From positions 4,723-68,722 of the forward strand of contig CAZBWM010000032.1 of NCBI GenBank assembly GCA_964495375.1: DNA of 64,000 nt. Reading direction: 5' to 3'. The first letter of the stretch is position 1, and each line of letters begins with the position of its first letter. Shown here in pieces: positions 1 to 9,387 of the stretch. The notes beneath the pieces were generated by a model. That model was not told the origin of the DNA, ran no database searches, and was given only the letters and a program-made list of their open reading frames with translations. Both the position numbers and the translations under genes were made by a program. The stretch is from JAIESQ01 sp964495375 (lineage in GTDB: Bacteria; Planctomycetota; Planctomycetia; Pirellulales; JAEUIK01).

Positions 1-1004
1 TCGACAAGTTCCGCCTCCGCGAGGGGCTGTTGATCAACGGCATGGTGCAGCACCATCGCAAGCAGCAGGGCCCCCGGCTGCGCGAGATTCTTGACATCGA
101 TGGCTGCGCCCCCGAGAACTATCCGAACGTCAAGTCGTTCGACTCGCTGACTCCCATCAACCCCGAAAGCTGGCTCAAGCTCGAAACCGCTCAAGAGCCG
201 CTCAGCACCCGGGTGATGGACCTGCTCACACCGCTCGGCAAGGGGCAACGCGCGTTGATCGTCGCCCCGCCGCGCACCGGCAAGACCATCTTGTTGCAGC
301 AGATCAGCCAGGCGATCTCGCAGAACTACCCCAACGTCAAGTTGATCGTGCTACTGATTGACGAGCGGCCCGAGGAAGTGACCGACTTCCGCCGCTCGAC
401 GACCGGCGAAGTCGTGGCCAGCAGCCTCGACCGCGACGTCGAGAGCCATGTGCGGCTCAGTCAGTTGATCATCGAACGCTGCAAGCGACTGGTCGAGCTG
501 GGCAAGGACGTCTTCCTGCTCATGGACTCGATCACCCGCATGGCCCGCGCCTTCAACAAGTGGGTGGGCAACACGGGCCGCACCATGACCGGTGGTGTCG
601 ACGTCAAGGCGTTGGACATCCCCAAGAAGCTGTTCGCCACGGCCCGCGTCTTCGAAGAGGGGGGCTCGATCACGATCGTGGCCACGGCCCTGATCGACAC
701 CGGCAGCCGCATGGACGAGCTGATCTTCCAGGAGTTCAAGGGAACCGGCAACATGGAGTTGGTGCTCGATCGCAAGCTGGCCGACCGCCGCGTCTGGCCC
801 GCCATCGACATCAGCCAGTCGGGCACGCGCCGCGAAGAAAAGCTGCTCGATGCCGACACGTTGCACGCGGTGACCATGCTGCGACGCACCCTCAGCTCGA
901 TGCACCACGTCGACGCGATGGAGCAAATGACCAAGCAGCTTGGCAAGTTCAAGTCGAACCGCGAGTTCATCAAGTTGATCAGCGGCGCGGCGGCGAGAGA
1001 TTAG
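1..1004 (+). CDS. rho: Transcription termination factor Rho, 3' part
   Basis: ATP-driven hexameric RNA helicase that terminates transcription. The gene enters from the left edge in frame from base 3, giving 333 visible residues, so the N-terminal RNA-binding region is mostly missing. Visible landmarks are the Walker A loop APPRTGKT (about 263-286), the block VLLIDERPEEVTDF, the Walker B stretch DVFLLMDSITRMARAFN, the Q-loop region TGGVDVKALD, and the Rho-specific strings EEGGSITIVATALIDTGS and EFKGTGNMEL. Walker A has Arg-Thr where E. coli Rho has Lys-Ala; the Gly-Lys-Thr core is intact. The C terminus is complete and ends with TAG. Identity is essentially certain; the true start and any lineage-specific N-terminal extension cannot be seen. 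Confidence 0.97.
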   Translation, partial: DKFRLREGLLINGMVQHHRKQQGPRLREILDIDGCAPENYPNVKSFDSLTPINPESWLKLETAQEPLSTRVMDLLTPLGKGQRALIVAPPRTGKTILLQQISQAISQNYPNVKLIVLLIDERPEEVTDFRRSTTGEVVASSLDRDVESHVRLSQLIIERCKRLVELGKDVFLLMDSITRMARAFNKWVGNTGRTMTGGVDVKALDIPKKLFATARVFEEGGSITIVATALIDTGSRMDELIFQEFKGTGNMELVLDRKLADRRVWPAIDISQSGTRREEKLLDADTLHAVTMLRRTLSSMHHVDAMEQMTKQLGKFKSNREFIKLISGAAARD

Positions 1005-1354
1005 CGCGGTAGCCAAGCTTGGTTTGGGCCGTTAAGCCTTTGGATCGGGATGGCCCGGCTGCTCGCAGCCGGGTGGCGCAGCCACAAGAATCTAAACCTG
1101 CCGCGCGGCCCATTTCAGCCGCGTCGACTTCAGATGACTGCTTGTCGCTTCGGCCGATGAATCTTGGCTCGCAGGGCGAACGTGCCGGCAAGCGGTTGGG
1201 CCACCCATTCTTGGGACGGTGTTGCGCCACATTTACGAAAATCGTCGGCCGCATAGAATCGCTCAGCGGTGGTTGCGTCACTTAGGTAGATACGCTGCGC
1301 TGTGCGAGATAAGCTGATCGTACGTCGACCAACGTGCGATCACGAGATTTCTCG
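1005..1354. other. Intergenic gap, nothing recognised
   Basis: About 350 bases between rho and the cytochrome gene. The small open frames here are not supported by a family signature. No tRNA, hairpin-plus-T terminator or repeat was recognised. It presumably holds the rho terminator and the promoter of the next gene. Confidence 0.5.
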
Positions 1355-4300
1355 ATGCCCGTCCCCGCGCCGCGCACCTGCTTTGCTTGCCGCAGCGCTG
1401 CGGCGATTGGCGCTGCGACTATTGGCGCGGTGGCCTTTCATGCTGCGGTGGTTGTCGCGACCTGGTCGATTGTTTTCACCTTCGCGCTCTTCTGCTGCGA
1501 CGGTCGAGTTGCGCGGGCCGCCGAACCTGCCGCGTCAACGGAGCAATTGTCGACTGACAGCGTTTCAGACGTTGATGCTGACGACGACGACACCGAGGAA
1601 TCGCCTCGGCTCGACTCGGGTGTGATCGCCGAATACGCGGCGCTGGCTTCGGAAAAGGCCGGCGCCAAGCTAGCGCCCGTCACCCCCATCCGCCGGCTCG
1701 ATCGGGCGATCTCCTTTGATTGGCAGCGCGACGCGCCCGATGCGCGATTGCCGGCCGGCGCGTTTCGCGCCCGCTGGAGCGGACTGCTGGCGACGCAAGC
1801 GCGCGGCGACTACCGCTTGTACGTCTACGTGGGCGGCAAGGTGGTCATTCGCCTGGCCGACAAAACCGTGCTCGACGCGGAGCGAGCCGAGCCCGGCTGG
1901 CTGAGCGGTGCTCCGCTCGAACTCGACTACGGTTATCACCCGCTTGAAGTCGAGTATCAGCCGGCCACGGACTCTGACTCGGGTTCGGCTGCACGAATTG
2001 CGCTCTATTGGAGCGGGCCCGGCTTTGGGCTGGAGCCGCTCGGCGAACAGCATTTGTATCACGACCCGGCGGCGACGCCCGACAACCAGTTCGCCCGCGG
2101 TCGCGAGTTGGTGCAGGCGCTCCGCTGCGGCGCATGCCATCAGTTGCCTGAAGCGGTGGACCTGTTGCCAGCGCCTGCCCTCGATCGCGTGGCAGGTAAC
2201 TTCGCGCCAGGCTGGATCGCGCACTGGCTCGCAAGTCCGCGCGCGGTAGCCACGTCAACGCGCATGCCAGAGTTGGGGCTGACGGAGCAAGCTGCGGAAG
2301 CGATTGCCGCTTGGCTCGAGCAGTCGTCGTCGCCAGCGCCTCCCCCTTCAGCGAATTCGGACGAATCGAAGCGTGCCGCTCCCGCGGCCGCGGCAGCATC
2401 AGCCAGCGACGCCGGGTCTAAGCCGAAGCAGAAATCCAAATCGAAGCCAACAGAGCTAGAGCCGACGACGACGACGGTCGAACGCGGGCTGTCGCTCGTC
2501 CATACGCTCGGTTGCCTGGCCTGCCACCAGGTGGGCGAGTTGGGCACGCGTGGATTATTCGACGGTGGGGACCTTTCGCGCATCGCTGAAAAGCGGCCGG
2601 CCGATTTCTTCGCCCGTTGGCTGGCCGATCCCGCGGCGATCAACGCCCGGCATCGGATGCCCGTGTTTCGATTGAACGCCGCGGAGCGCGACGATCTGGC
2701 CGCCTATCTGGCGACATTGCGTGGGGCGGTCGAAGTCGCAACCGACGATACCGGCGCCGCGGCCGTCAATGACAATCAAGCGGCGCTGCGTGTCGTTGGG
2801 CAGTTTCGCTGCGCGGCCTGTCATCAGTTGCCTGAGGGCGGCACCAAACCGGCACAAGTTGATCGAGCGCTGACGAGCGCATCGAATTGGCAGGCGAGCT
2901 GTCTGAACGACCCACGCCCGGCTGTGGGTCAGCCTGGTTATCGATTGCCGCCGGAGGATGCGGACGCCATTCGCGAGTATCTGACTGCGGTTGTTCCCGG
3001 CGCGCAACCTGGCCGGCACGAACGTGGCGATACGCTTCTGACGCAGCACAATTGCCTGGGCTGTCACGCGCGCGGAAGTACACTGGGCCTGGCCGCGCAG
3101 GCGCCGGCGATCGCCGCGGCGCTCCCGGCCTTGGGTACTTCGCTGGGTGGTTTGACTCCTCCGCCGCTCGATTCGGTGGGAGACAAGTTACACGATTCGG
3201 CCCTGGTCGCGGCGATCAAGCTAAGTCGTGATCCGCTCCGCCCCTGGTTATCGGTGCGGATGCCGCGGTTCAATCTCGACGACGCGGAGGTGGCGCAGTT
3301 GGTCGAGCACTTCGTCGCGGCCGATCGGATTCCTGACGGTGGGCTGACCACGGATGCGCCATCGGTCGCCGGAGCGGGCTCGCCGGTACACGGGGTTGCC
3401 GAGCTGGCCGATGATTCGCTCGTCGCGCCCGGGGCGCGGTTGGTGACCAGCGACGGTTTCGGCTGCGTGAGCTGCCACCAGATCGGGAAGGTCGAGCCGA
3501 CGCGCAGCGAGCCAGGCACGCGCGGCGTGAACCTCTCCATGGTAGGCGAGCGCGTGCGCTCCAGTTGGTTCGATCGCTGGGTCCGCAATCCGGCCCGGAT
3601 CGTCCCGCGGATCGAGATGCCTTCGGTACAGCAGCCGGTGCGCGGCGTGTGCGACGAGCGTCTTGATTTGCAGTTGGCGGCGGTTTGGACGGTTTTGAAT
3701 CGCCCTGGCTTCAATCCGCCCGAGCCGAACCCCGTGCGTGTGTTGCGGCGGCGAAACGTCGAGCGCAAGCCTGGCGAATCGCATGAATCGCCGATCGTCG
3801 TGCAAGATGTTTTCAAGTTTGGCGATCGCAAATTCGTCGATCCGCTGGTGATCGGACTTGGCAATCGCCACAACATCCTGTTCGATCTGGAGACCAACCG
3901 CCTGGCCGGTTGGTGGATCGGCGACACGGCCCGACAGCGCACCAAGGGAAAGAGCTGGCACTGGGAGCCAGGGGGCACGCTCGTGGCGCCGCTGCCGCGC
4001 AAAGAGAACGCCGACGACCCGTTGGCTACGAGCGAAATCTTGCTGGTGCGCGGCGATGAGGTGGTGGCGCCGGCGCGCAAAGGTCAATCGCTGGCGCGGC
4101 TTGAAAGCAGCAACGGGAGTCGTTTCCGATTGCAGTTGACCGCTACACTCGATAACCGCGAGTGCGCGATTGGCGTATCGCAGACTTATTTAGCCTATGT
4201 GACTTCCGAGGAGTCGACAGTACCAAGTGGATTTCGTCGCTTCGTCGAGATTGCGGGCGTCCCGCCGGACTGGCAGGTGATCTTGCGACCCTGGAGTGGT

Positions 4301-5980
4301 GGATTGACTCCACCGCCGAACGCGGACGACTTACCAACGTCGCTGCGCATCGCACAAGGCCTCGGCGACGCGGAAGTCGAGCCCACGAACCGTCCCTTCG
4401 AGCGACTCGACCGACATGATCTGGGTTTCATTCTGCTCCCGGAACCTGATGGCGATGGCAAGTTGACCTTTGAGCTTGAATACCGGACCGCCGCGCCGGT
4501 CGATCGTTACGAGGTGCCTGTCGCGGCGCCGGTTGTATCCGAAAAAGTAACGCTTAACGTAGTGCCAGGCTTCGAGGCAATTCAACTGCCGCTGCCGACC
4601 GAGATCATGCCCACCAGCCTGGCCTGGCGCAACGGCAGTGAACTGGTGTTTACTTCGCTCAAGGGGCAGGTCTACGTCGCATATGACAACGATAACGACG
4701 AACTCGAAGACCGGCTCCAACTATTCGCCGATGGGCTCGCCGCGCCCTATGGAATCGCCCGCTCGTCGGAAGACGGAAAAATGATGGCCGTTGACGTCAT
4801 TCACAAGCCGGGCCTGGTGCGCTTGTCGGACTACGATCACGACCGCGTTGCCGACGAAATGGAAGTGCTCGCCTCCGGCTGGGGGCACACCGACGACTAT
4901 CACGATTGGGCCGTTGGCTTGGCGCGCGATGGTGATCGGGGCTACTACGCGGCGCTGCCGTGCCAGCAAGATGATCGCTCGCCGGCCGAAGCTTTTTTGC
5001 GCGGCAAGATCGTCCGGCTAATGCCGCCGCCGCATGATGCCGCACCGCGCACGCCTTGGTCGATTGAGCCCTACGCCGCAGGGCTGCGCTTTCCGATGGG
5101 GCTGGCCGTCGATCGCCACGGCGAGCTGTTCGCCACCGACAATCAGGGGAACTACAACCCATTCAACGAGCTGAATCACATTTTGCCGGTCAAGCGCTAC
5201 GGATTCCTTAACAAGCTGGAAGCGAAAAAACTCGCTGCGGAAGGCGCGAAGCCCCCTGAGTTCGTCGCCGCGGCGATCGAAATCCCACACCCTTGGACGC
5301 GCAGCGTCAACGGCATCGCGTTTTTGGACACCCCCCCTGCCCTGCTCCGGCAAACAGGCCGCGAAGCGTTCGGGCCTTTCGAGGGGCACCTGATCGGCTG
5401 CGAGTATGACACGCGGCGATTGATCCGTATGTCGCTCGAACGGGTCGATGGCGTCTATCAGGGCGCGGCTTACCCGTTCAGTGTGCCGCCGGCTGCGGCC
5501 GACGCGCCGACGTTCGAGGGGCCGGTCGCGTGCGCCGTGTCGCCCGCGGGTGATCTGTATGTCTGCAGCATGCGCGACAGCGGCTGGGGCGCCGGGGCGA
5601 ACACCGGTTCGATCGTGCGGCTGCGCCCGACCGGCAACTGGCCGCTGGGGATCGCCAGCGCCACGATCGCGCCGCGCGGTTTTCGGCTGCGCTTTACCGG
5701 CCCGGTCGATGCCGATCGTGGGGCCAGCGCCGGCAATTACGCGATTGAATCGTACCGGCGGATTTCGACTCCCGAGTATGGCGGGCCCGACGTCGATCGT
5801 CGCCGCGAAGCGATCCGCGCAGTCGAGCTGTCGGCCGATCGGCTCGAAGCTCGGATCGAATTGGGCGAACTGCGCACCGATTGCGTTTACGAGATTCGCG
5901 TCCGAGGGCTGGGCCCGGGTGGTGCGTCGCTCGTGCCCGACGAGGCGCATTACACCGTACGCCGCGTGCCGAGCGAGTGA
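1355..5980 (+). CDS. Exported PA14 / five-heme cytochrome c / beta-propeller protein
   Basis: Very large protein (1541 aa from ATG 1355; a GTG at 1334 would add 7 residues). The N terminus is hydrophobic and Ala-rich and looks like a signal or anchor ending near RVARAA. A PA14-like segment follows (FRARWSGLLATQARGDYRLY and after). Five CXXCH heme-binding motifs are present: CGACH 2126-2140, CLACH 2513-2527, CAACH 2810-2824, CLGCH 3053-3067 and CVSCH 3464-3478. A Pro/Lys/Ser linker separates the first two. The C-terminal third resembles the propeller (sorbosone-dehydrogenase/NHL-like) domain of planctomycete membrane-bound dehydrogenases, with calcium-loop-like stretches such as YDNDNDELEDR and SDYDHDRVADEME. 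Likely a periplasmic electron-transfer protein; substrate unknown. The GMC dehydrogenase downstream could be an electron donor (inference). Confidence 0.85.
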   Translation: MPVPAPRTCFACRSAAAIGAATIGAVAFHAAVVVATWSIVFTFALFCCDGRVARAAEPAASTEQLSTDSVSDVDADDDDTEESPRLDSGVIAEYAALASEKAGAKLAPVTPIRRLDRAISFDWQRDAPDARLPAGAFRARWSGLLATQARGDYRLYVYVGGKVVIRLADKTVLDAERAEPGWLSGAPLELDYGYHPLEVEYQPATDSDSGSAARIALYWSGPGFGLEPLGEQHLYHDPAATPDNQFARGRELVQALRCGACHQLPEAVDLLPAPALDRVAGNFAPGWIAHWLASPRAVATSTRMPELGLTEQAAEAIAAWLEQSSSPAPPPSANSDESKRAAPAAAAASASDAGSKPKQKSKSKPTELEPTTTTVERGLSLVHTLGCLACHQVGELGTRGLFDGGDLSRIAEKRPADFFARWLADPAAINARHRMPVFRLNAAERDDLAAYLATLRGAVEVATDDTGAAAVNDNQAALRVVGQFRCAACHQLPEGGTKPAQVDRALTSASNWQASCLNDPRPAVGQPGYRLPPEDADAIREYLTAVVPGAQPGRHERGDTLLTQHNCLGCHARGSTLGLAAQAPAIAAALPALGTSLGGLTPPPLDSVGDKLHDSALVAAIKLSRDPLRPWLSVRMPRFNLDDAEVAQLVEHFVAADRIPDGGLTTDAPSVAGAGSPVHGVAELADDSLVAPGARLVTSDGFGCVSCHQIGKVEPTRSEPGTRGVNLSMVGERVRSSWFDRWVRNPARIVPRIEMPSVQQPVRGVCDERLDLQLAAVWTVLNRPGFNPPEPNPVRVLRRRNVERKPGESHESPIVVQDVFKFGDRKFVDPLVIGLGNRHNILFDLETNRLAGWWIGDTARQRTKGKSWHWEPGGTLVAPLPRKENADDPLATSEILLVRGDEVVAPARKGQSLARLESSNGSRFRLQLTATLDNRECAIGVSQTYLAYVTSEESTVPSGFRRFVEIAGVPPDWQVILRPWSGGLTPPPNADDLPTSLRIAQGLGDAEVEPTNRPFERLDRHDLGFILLPEPDGDGKLTFELEYRTAAPVDRYEVPVAAPVVSEKVTLNVVPGFEAIQLPLPTEIMPTSLAWRNGSELVFTSLKGQVYVAYDNDNDELEDRLQLFADGLAAPYGIARSSEDGKMMAVDVIHKPGLVRLSDYDHDRVADEMEVLASGWGHTDDYHDWAVGLARDGDRGYYAALPCQQDDRSPAEAFLRGKIVRLMPPPHDAAPRTPWSIEPYAAGLRFPMGLAVDRHGELFATDNQGNYNPFNELNHILPVKRYGFLNKLEAKKLAAEGAKPPEFVAAAIEIPHPWTRSVNGIAFLDTPPALLRQTGREAFGPFEGHLIGCEYDTRRLIRMSLERVDGVYQGAAYPFSVPPAAADAPTFEGPVACAVSPAGDLYVCSMRDSGWGAGANTGSIVRLRPTGNWPLGIASATIAPRGFRLRFTGPVDADRGASAGNYAIESYRRISTPEYGGPDVDRRREAIRAVELSADRLEARIELGELRTDCVYEIRVRGLGPGGASLVPDEAHYTVRRVPSE

Positions 5981-6110
5981 GCTTCAATCGTCCGACCTAG
6001 GCCGACTTGACGTGGCGTCGCGCTTCACCGAAGCTCTGATTTGCGGCGTCACGATCTGAAGCGGTAGCCGGGGTGATTGTCCTCGGACTGAACTTTCTCG
6101 GCAGCTCGGC

Positions 6111-7493
6111 ATGTACGACTTCGCCATCGTCGGCTCCGGTGTTTCAGGTGGTCGCATCGCCTACGAGCTGACCGCCGCCGGCGCGAGCTGCCTGTTGGTC
6201 GAAGCGGGTCGCGCGTTCGATCGCCACAGCTATCCGCCCGGCGAGATGGGCTACTCGACGCAGATGTTCTGGAACGGCGGCCTGGAGATCAGTCGCGACG
6301 CCCGACTCGGCTTTCTGCGCGGCAAATGCCTGGGGGGGACGTCGGTCGTCAATCAGGCCGATCTCAACCGCTTCGACACGCGGGCCTGGGACGATTGGCG
6401 CAGTCGCTCGGGCGTGGGCTTCTTCCAGCGCGCGGCGATGGACCCGATTTACGACGATTTGCGCCGCCAGGTCGTGGCCGACGAGATCCCGCCGCAGTTT
6501 TACAACCGCAACGCCCGGCTGTTCGTCGAAGCGTTCGAGCGCCGCGGTTATCACTGGGCGCCGATCCTGCGCTCGCAAGACAATTGTCATCTCGATAAGG
6601 GAAGCGATTGCATCGTCTGCCTCGGTGGCTGCCCGCGCGATGCCAAGCAGAGCACGCTGGTCGCCCTGTTACCCAAGGCGCGAGAAGCGGGGCTCGAGGT
6701 CGAAACCGAATTCGAGATCGATCACCTGCACGACGCCGGCGATCACGTGCGGCTGGCCGGCCGGCAGCGGGGCGCACAGCGCGAGCTGCAAGCGCGCCGC
6801 GTGGTGCTGGCCGCCGGAGCGCTGGGCAACACGGCGATTCTTTCCAAGTCTCGCGACATCGCCGCCGGGCTGCCGGCGCTCGGTACCGCGTTCTGCTGTC
6901 ATCCGCAGTTCATGACCTACGGCGTGCATCGCGATCCGGTCAACGCCCACAAAGGGGCGCTGCAATCGGTCGAGTCGCACGACGAGCGTTTTCGCGAGGC
7001 GGGCATCAAGCTCGAGAATGTGTTCGCCCCGCCGATCGCCACGGCCATGCTGTTGCCGGGGAGGGGGGCGGCGCATCACCAGCAGATGCGCAAGTTCCGG
7101 CATATCGCCTGCGTCGAAGTGGCGATTCGCGACGAACCGGTCGGCCGCATCACGGTCGATCGCCGCGGCAAAATGGTGGTCGATAAGCCACTCACCGCGC
7201 TCGATCACGCGAAGGTGCGCCACGGGCTCGACATCGCCTTCGATTTGCACGCGGCGGCCGGCGCGGTCGACACGATCCGCTGCGAGCAGGTCTTCGGTTT
7301 GCACTTGATGGGAGGTTGCCCGATCGGCACCGATCCGCGCACCTCGGTCGTCGGGCCTGACTTTCACGTCCATGGTCGGCCCAACCTGCTCGTGGCCGAT
7401 TCGAGCATCTTCCCCGCCGCGCCGGGCATCAATCCGTCGTTTACGATCATGGCGCTCAGCTTACGGGCGAGCCGCCAATGGCTGACAAAATAA
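6111..7493 (+). CDS. GMC-family FAD oxidoreductase
   Basis: Glucose-methanol-choline family flavoenzyme, 460 aa, oxidising an alcohol or sugar group. The N terminus has the FAD-binding Rossmann motif VGSGVSGGRIAYEL followed by an acidic residue in LLVEAGR. A second family signature is GKCLGGTSVVNQ. The C-terminal FAD/active-site block is GGCPIGTDPRTSVVG followed by NLLVADSSIFPAAPGINPS. A cysteine group DCIVCLGGCPRDAKQST (about residues 165-183) is the kind seen in dehydrogenase-type GMC members and may bind a metal or cluster. There is no obvious signal peptide, so export would need a partner protein, consistent with the small subunit-3-like gene 69 bp downstream. ATG 6111 puts the FAD motif directly at the N terminus. 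The substrate cannot be told. Confidence 0.9.
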   Translation: MYDFAIVGSGVSGGRIAYELTAAGASCLLVEAGRAFDRHSYPPGEMGYSTQMFWNGGLEISRDARLGFLRGKCLGGTSVVNQADLNRFDTRAWDDWRSRSGVGFFQRAAMDPIYDDLRRQVVADEIPPQFYNRNARLFVEAFERRGYHWAPILRSQDNCHLDKGSDCIVCLGGCPRDAKQSTLVALLPKAREAGLEVETEFEIDHLHDAGDHVRLAGRQRGAQRELQARRVVLAAGALGNTAILSKSRDIAAGLPALGTAFCCHPQFMTYGVHRDPVNAHKGALQSVESHDERFREAGIKLENVFAPPIATAMLLPGRGAAHHQQMRKFRHIACVEVAIRDEPVGRITVDRRGKMVVDKPLTALDHAKVRHGLDIAFDLHAAAGAVDTIRCEQVFGLHLMGGCPIGTDPRTSVVGPDFHVHGRPNLLVADSSIFPAAPGINPSFTIMALSLRASRQWLTK

Positions 7494-7497
7494 TAGC

Positions 7498-7584
7498 GAT
7501 TGAAAACCGGGACTGGCTCCGAACTGGGAAGTGGTGAGTCCTGCGAGTGATGGCTGCGTGAGGTGCCTGTCCCGCTTTTCAATC
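7498..7584. repeat. Long inverted repeat between the GMC gene and its partner
   Basis: The arms at 7498-7513 (gattgaaaaccgggac) and 7569-7584 are reverse complements with one mismatch in 16. About 55 bases of spacer separate them. It looks like a dispersed palindromic intergenic element. The right arm overlaps the first codons of the next reading frame, which bears on start choice there. Confidence 0.75.
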
Positions 7585-8060
7585 GACGACCGGATCTAAC
7601 CGAGAGATACGTGCCGCACACATCGCGATACTTAAGTGCCCGACAGCAGCGCGGCCTCGACCGGCTGGGGGACGCCGTGTTGCCTGGCGACGAGGAGTTT
7701 CCGTCGTTCTCGCGACTGGGCTGCGGCGAGCACGTCGATAAGCTGCTGGCCGAAATGCCCCAGCGCGATCGCGGCGACGTGCTGACGCTGCTCACGGTCA
7801 CCGGGCTGCTGCCTGGTCCGCTCGTGCGGTTGCTGGTCGCACTCTTTGAAAACAGCGACCGCGTGCCGACCGTGCTGGGCTCGACGCTTCGCTTCGCCAA
7901 GATGGGCGTCCGCGGGCTCGTGCTCACGCTCTACTACTCGGGCTTGAAGGGGGCGCATTACGCCGGCCGCACGCCGCTGGAGATCCTGGGGTACGAAGTG
8001 GGCGTGTATACGGCGGATGTGGATGCCGAGCACGAATCGTCGCGCAGAATCACGCACTAA
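7563..8060 (+). CDS. Gluconate 2-dehydrogenase subunit 3-like protein
   Basis: 165 aa from GTG 7563. The segment LDRLGDAVLPGDEEFPSFSR matches the N-terminal pattern of the gluconate-2-dehydrogenase subunit 3 family. Those small proteins accompany GMC-type catalytic subunits and often carry the export signal. No clear Tat or Sec signal is visible here. The first codons lie inside the right arm of an inverted repeat (7569-7584), so the real start may be GTG 7611 (149 aa, beginning VPHTSRYLSARQQ). The C-terminal part (GLVLTLYYSGLKGAHYAGRTP) is typical of helical partners. With the preceding gene it probably forms a two-subunit dehydrogenase. The family call is reasonable rather than certain. Confidence 0.65.
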   Translation: MPVPLFNRRPDLTERYVPHTSRYLSARQQRGLDRLGDAVLPGDEEFPSFSRLGCGEHVDKLLAEMPQRDRGDVLTLLTVTGLLPGPLVRLLVALFENSDRVPTVLGSTLRFAKMGVRGLVLTLYYSGLKGAHYAGRTPLEILGYEVGVYTADVDAEHESSRRITH

Positions 8061-8064
8061 GCGC

Positions 8065-9291
8065 TTACAAAAACGCCTTTCCCAGCCCCCGGTACGTCGG
8101 CGCATGTTCGATTTTGCCCGAGCCGTCGACGAGCAAGTACTCGTTGAAATGCTCGGCCAGCTCGCCCGCCTTGGCGTGACGGAATAGAACCGGATCGCCC
8201 GGCTTGAGCGAAACGCCTGATGGAATGATGAGCGGCGTCTGCACTTCGCCGCACCCTTCGGTCGACACCAGCTTCAATCCGGCGGGCAACCACGGGCGCG
8301 GCACTTTGTCCCAGCCGGGCTCGCCCGAGGCCACGTATCCGCCCCCCTGGCAGGTGACGTAGCCGGCATCGCTGCTCCGCGTCACTTGCAGGGCGAAGAA
8401 GCACGCGGGCTCGGGCGTGACGTTCGAGTAGTAGTCGAACAAGTGCGAGCAGAGAAAGCCCGAACCGACGGTCACTTCGGTCAGCCACGGCTCGGTCACG
8501 GTGAAGTCGACGGAGCCGGTGCCCCCGCCGTTATAGAGCTCGAGCGAAACCCCTTCTCGCTTGAGGGCCACGGTGAGCTCTTCGCGGAGCCGGGCCACGG
8601 CCGCGACTGAGCGGCGGCGAATCGCTCCGGCAATCGGGTTGATCGCGCGCTTGAACGGATTACGATCCCCCAGTCCGGCGACTTGCGCTTCGTAGCCCAT
8701 TAGGCCGACGATGCGAACATTCGGCAGATCGCGCGCCGCGCGACAGAGCGCGACAACGTCACCGACTGAGCGCAGCGGGCTGCGTCGCACGCCGAGGTGC
8801 AAGCGACCTCCCAAGGGGCGCCATGACATATCGACGTCGAGCACCACCTCGAACGGCCGGCCGGCGGAACCGACGGCCGACGACAACCGTTCCAATTGCT
8901 GGCGACTGTCGACGATCAGCCGGATCTTCGTGCCCCCCGCGTGCAACTCGGCCAGGTGCGCCAGATCGCTCGGCTGCACGGTCGGATAGGCGATGAGCAA
9001 ATTGTCGAAGACTTGCGCTGCCAGAAACGCGGCCTCCTCGGCCGTGTAGCACATCAGTCCTTGATAGGGCGCGCCGAAGTCGAGCACCCGTTTGATGAGT
9101 GCCGGCACGCGGATCGACTTGGTGGCCACACGCAAGGTGTGGCGATTGCCCGAGTGGCGCAACACGTCGGCAAAGCGAGCGATGTTGCGATCGAAAGCGG
9201 CCAGATCGACAACCACGGCCGGCAGCCGAGCCCCGCGCAGCACGTCGCGCCACTGGTCATACGATCGGGCACTGGCATGGGCGCGGTGCAT
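8065..9291 (-). CDS. Fold-type III PLP enzyme (alanine racemase N-domain, amino acid aldolase/deaminase-like)
   Basis: 408 aa. The N-terminal half has the alanine-racemase-type TIM-barrel pattern: PAVVVDLAAFDRNIARFADV, then the likely PLP-binding lysine in RVATKSIRVP (about residue 58). The C-terminal half resembles the D-threonine aldolase / D-serine dehydratase domain, with the signature FRHAKAGELAEHFNEYLLV near the end and a cysteine in EGCGEVQTPL where a metal site usually lies. Probable role: PLP-dependent cleavage or deamination of a hydroxy-amino acid; substrate unknown. It is last in a minus-strand series with FkbM, hpnH and shc, 96 bp from the FkbM gene. Whether it serves hopanoid side-chain chemistry is speculation. 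It ends 4 bp from the convergent 7563-8060 gene. Confidence 0.8.
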   Translation of the reverse strand: MHRAHASARSYDQWRDVLRGARLPAVVVDLAAFDRNIARFADVLRHSGNRHTLRVATKSIRVPALIKRVLDFGAPYQGLMCYTAEEAAFLAAQVFDNLLIAYPTVQPSDLAHLAELHAGGTKIRLIVDSRQQLERLSSAVGSAGRPFEVVLDVDMSWRPLGGRLHLGVRRSPLRSVGDVVALCRAARDLPNVRIVGLMGYEAQVAGLGDRNPFKRAINPIAGAIRRRSVAAVARLREELTVALKREGVSLELYNGGGTGSVDFTVTEPWLTEVTVGSGFLCSHLFDYYSNVTPEPACFFALQVTRSSDAGYVTCQGGGYVASGEPGWDKVPRPWLPAGLKLVSTEGCGEVQTPLIIPSGVSLKPGDPVLFRHAKAGELAEHFNEYLLVDGSGKIEHAPTYRGLGKAFL

Positions 9292-9387
9292 ACTGCGGGC
9301 GAGTATACCGCGCCGGCGCGTGGTGCGGGCGCGAATGTCCAGACGCCGACGAGCGAATCGTCAACGAGCAGATTCGTGGGCAACCGC

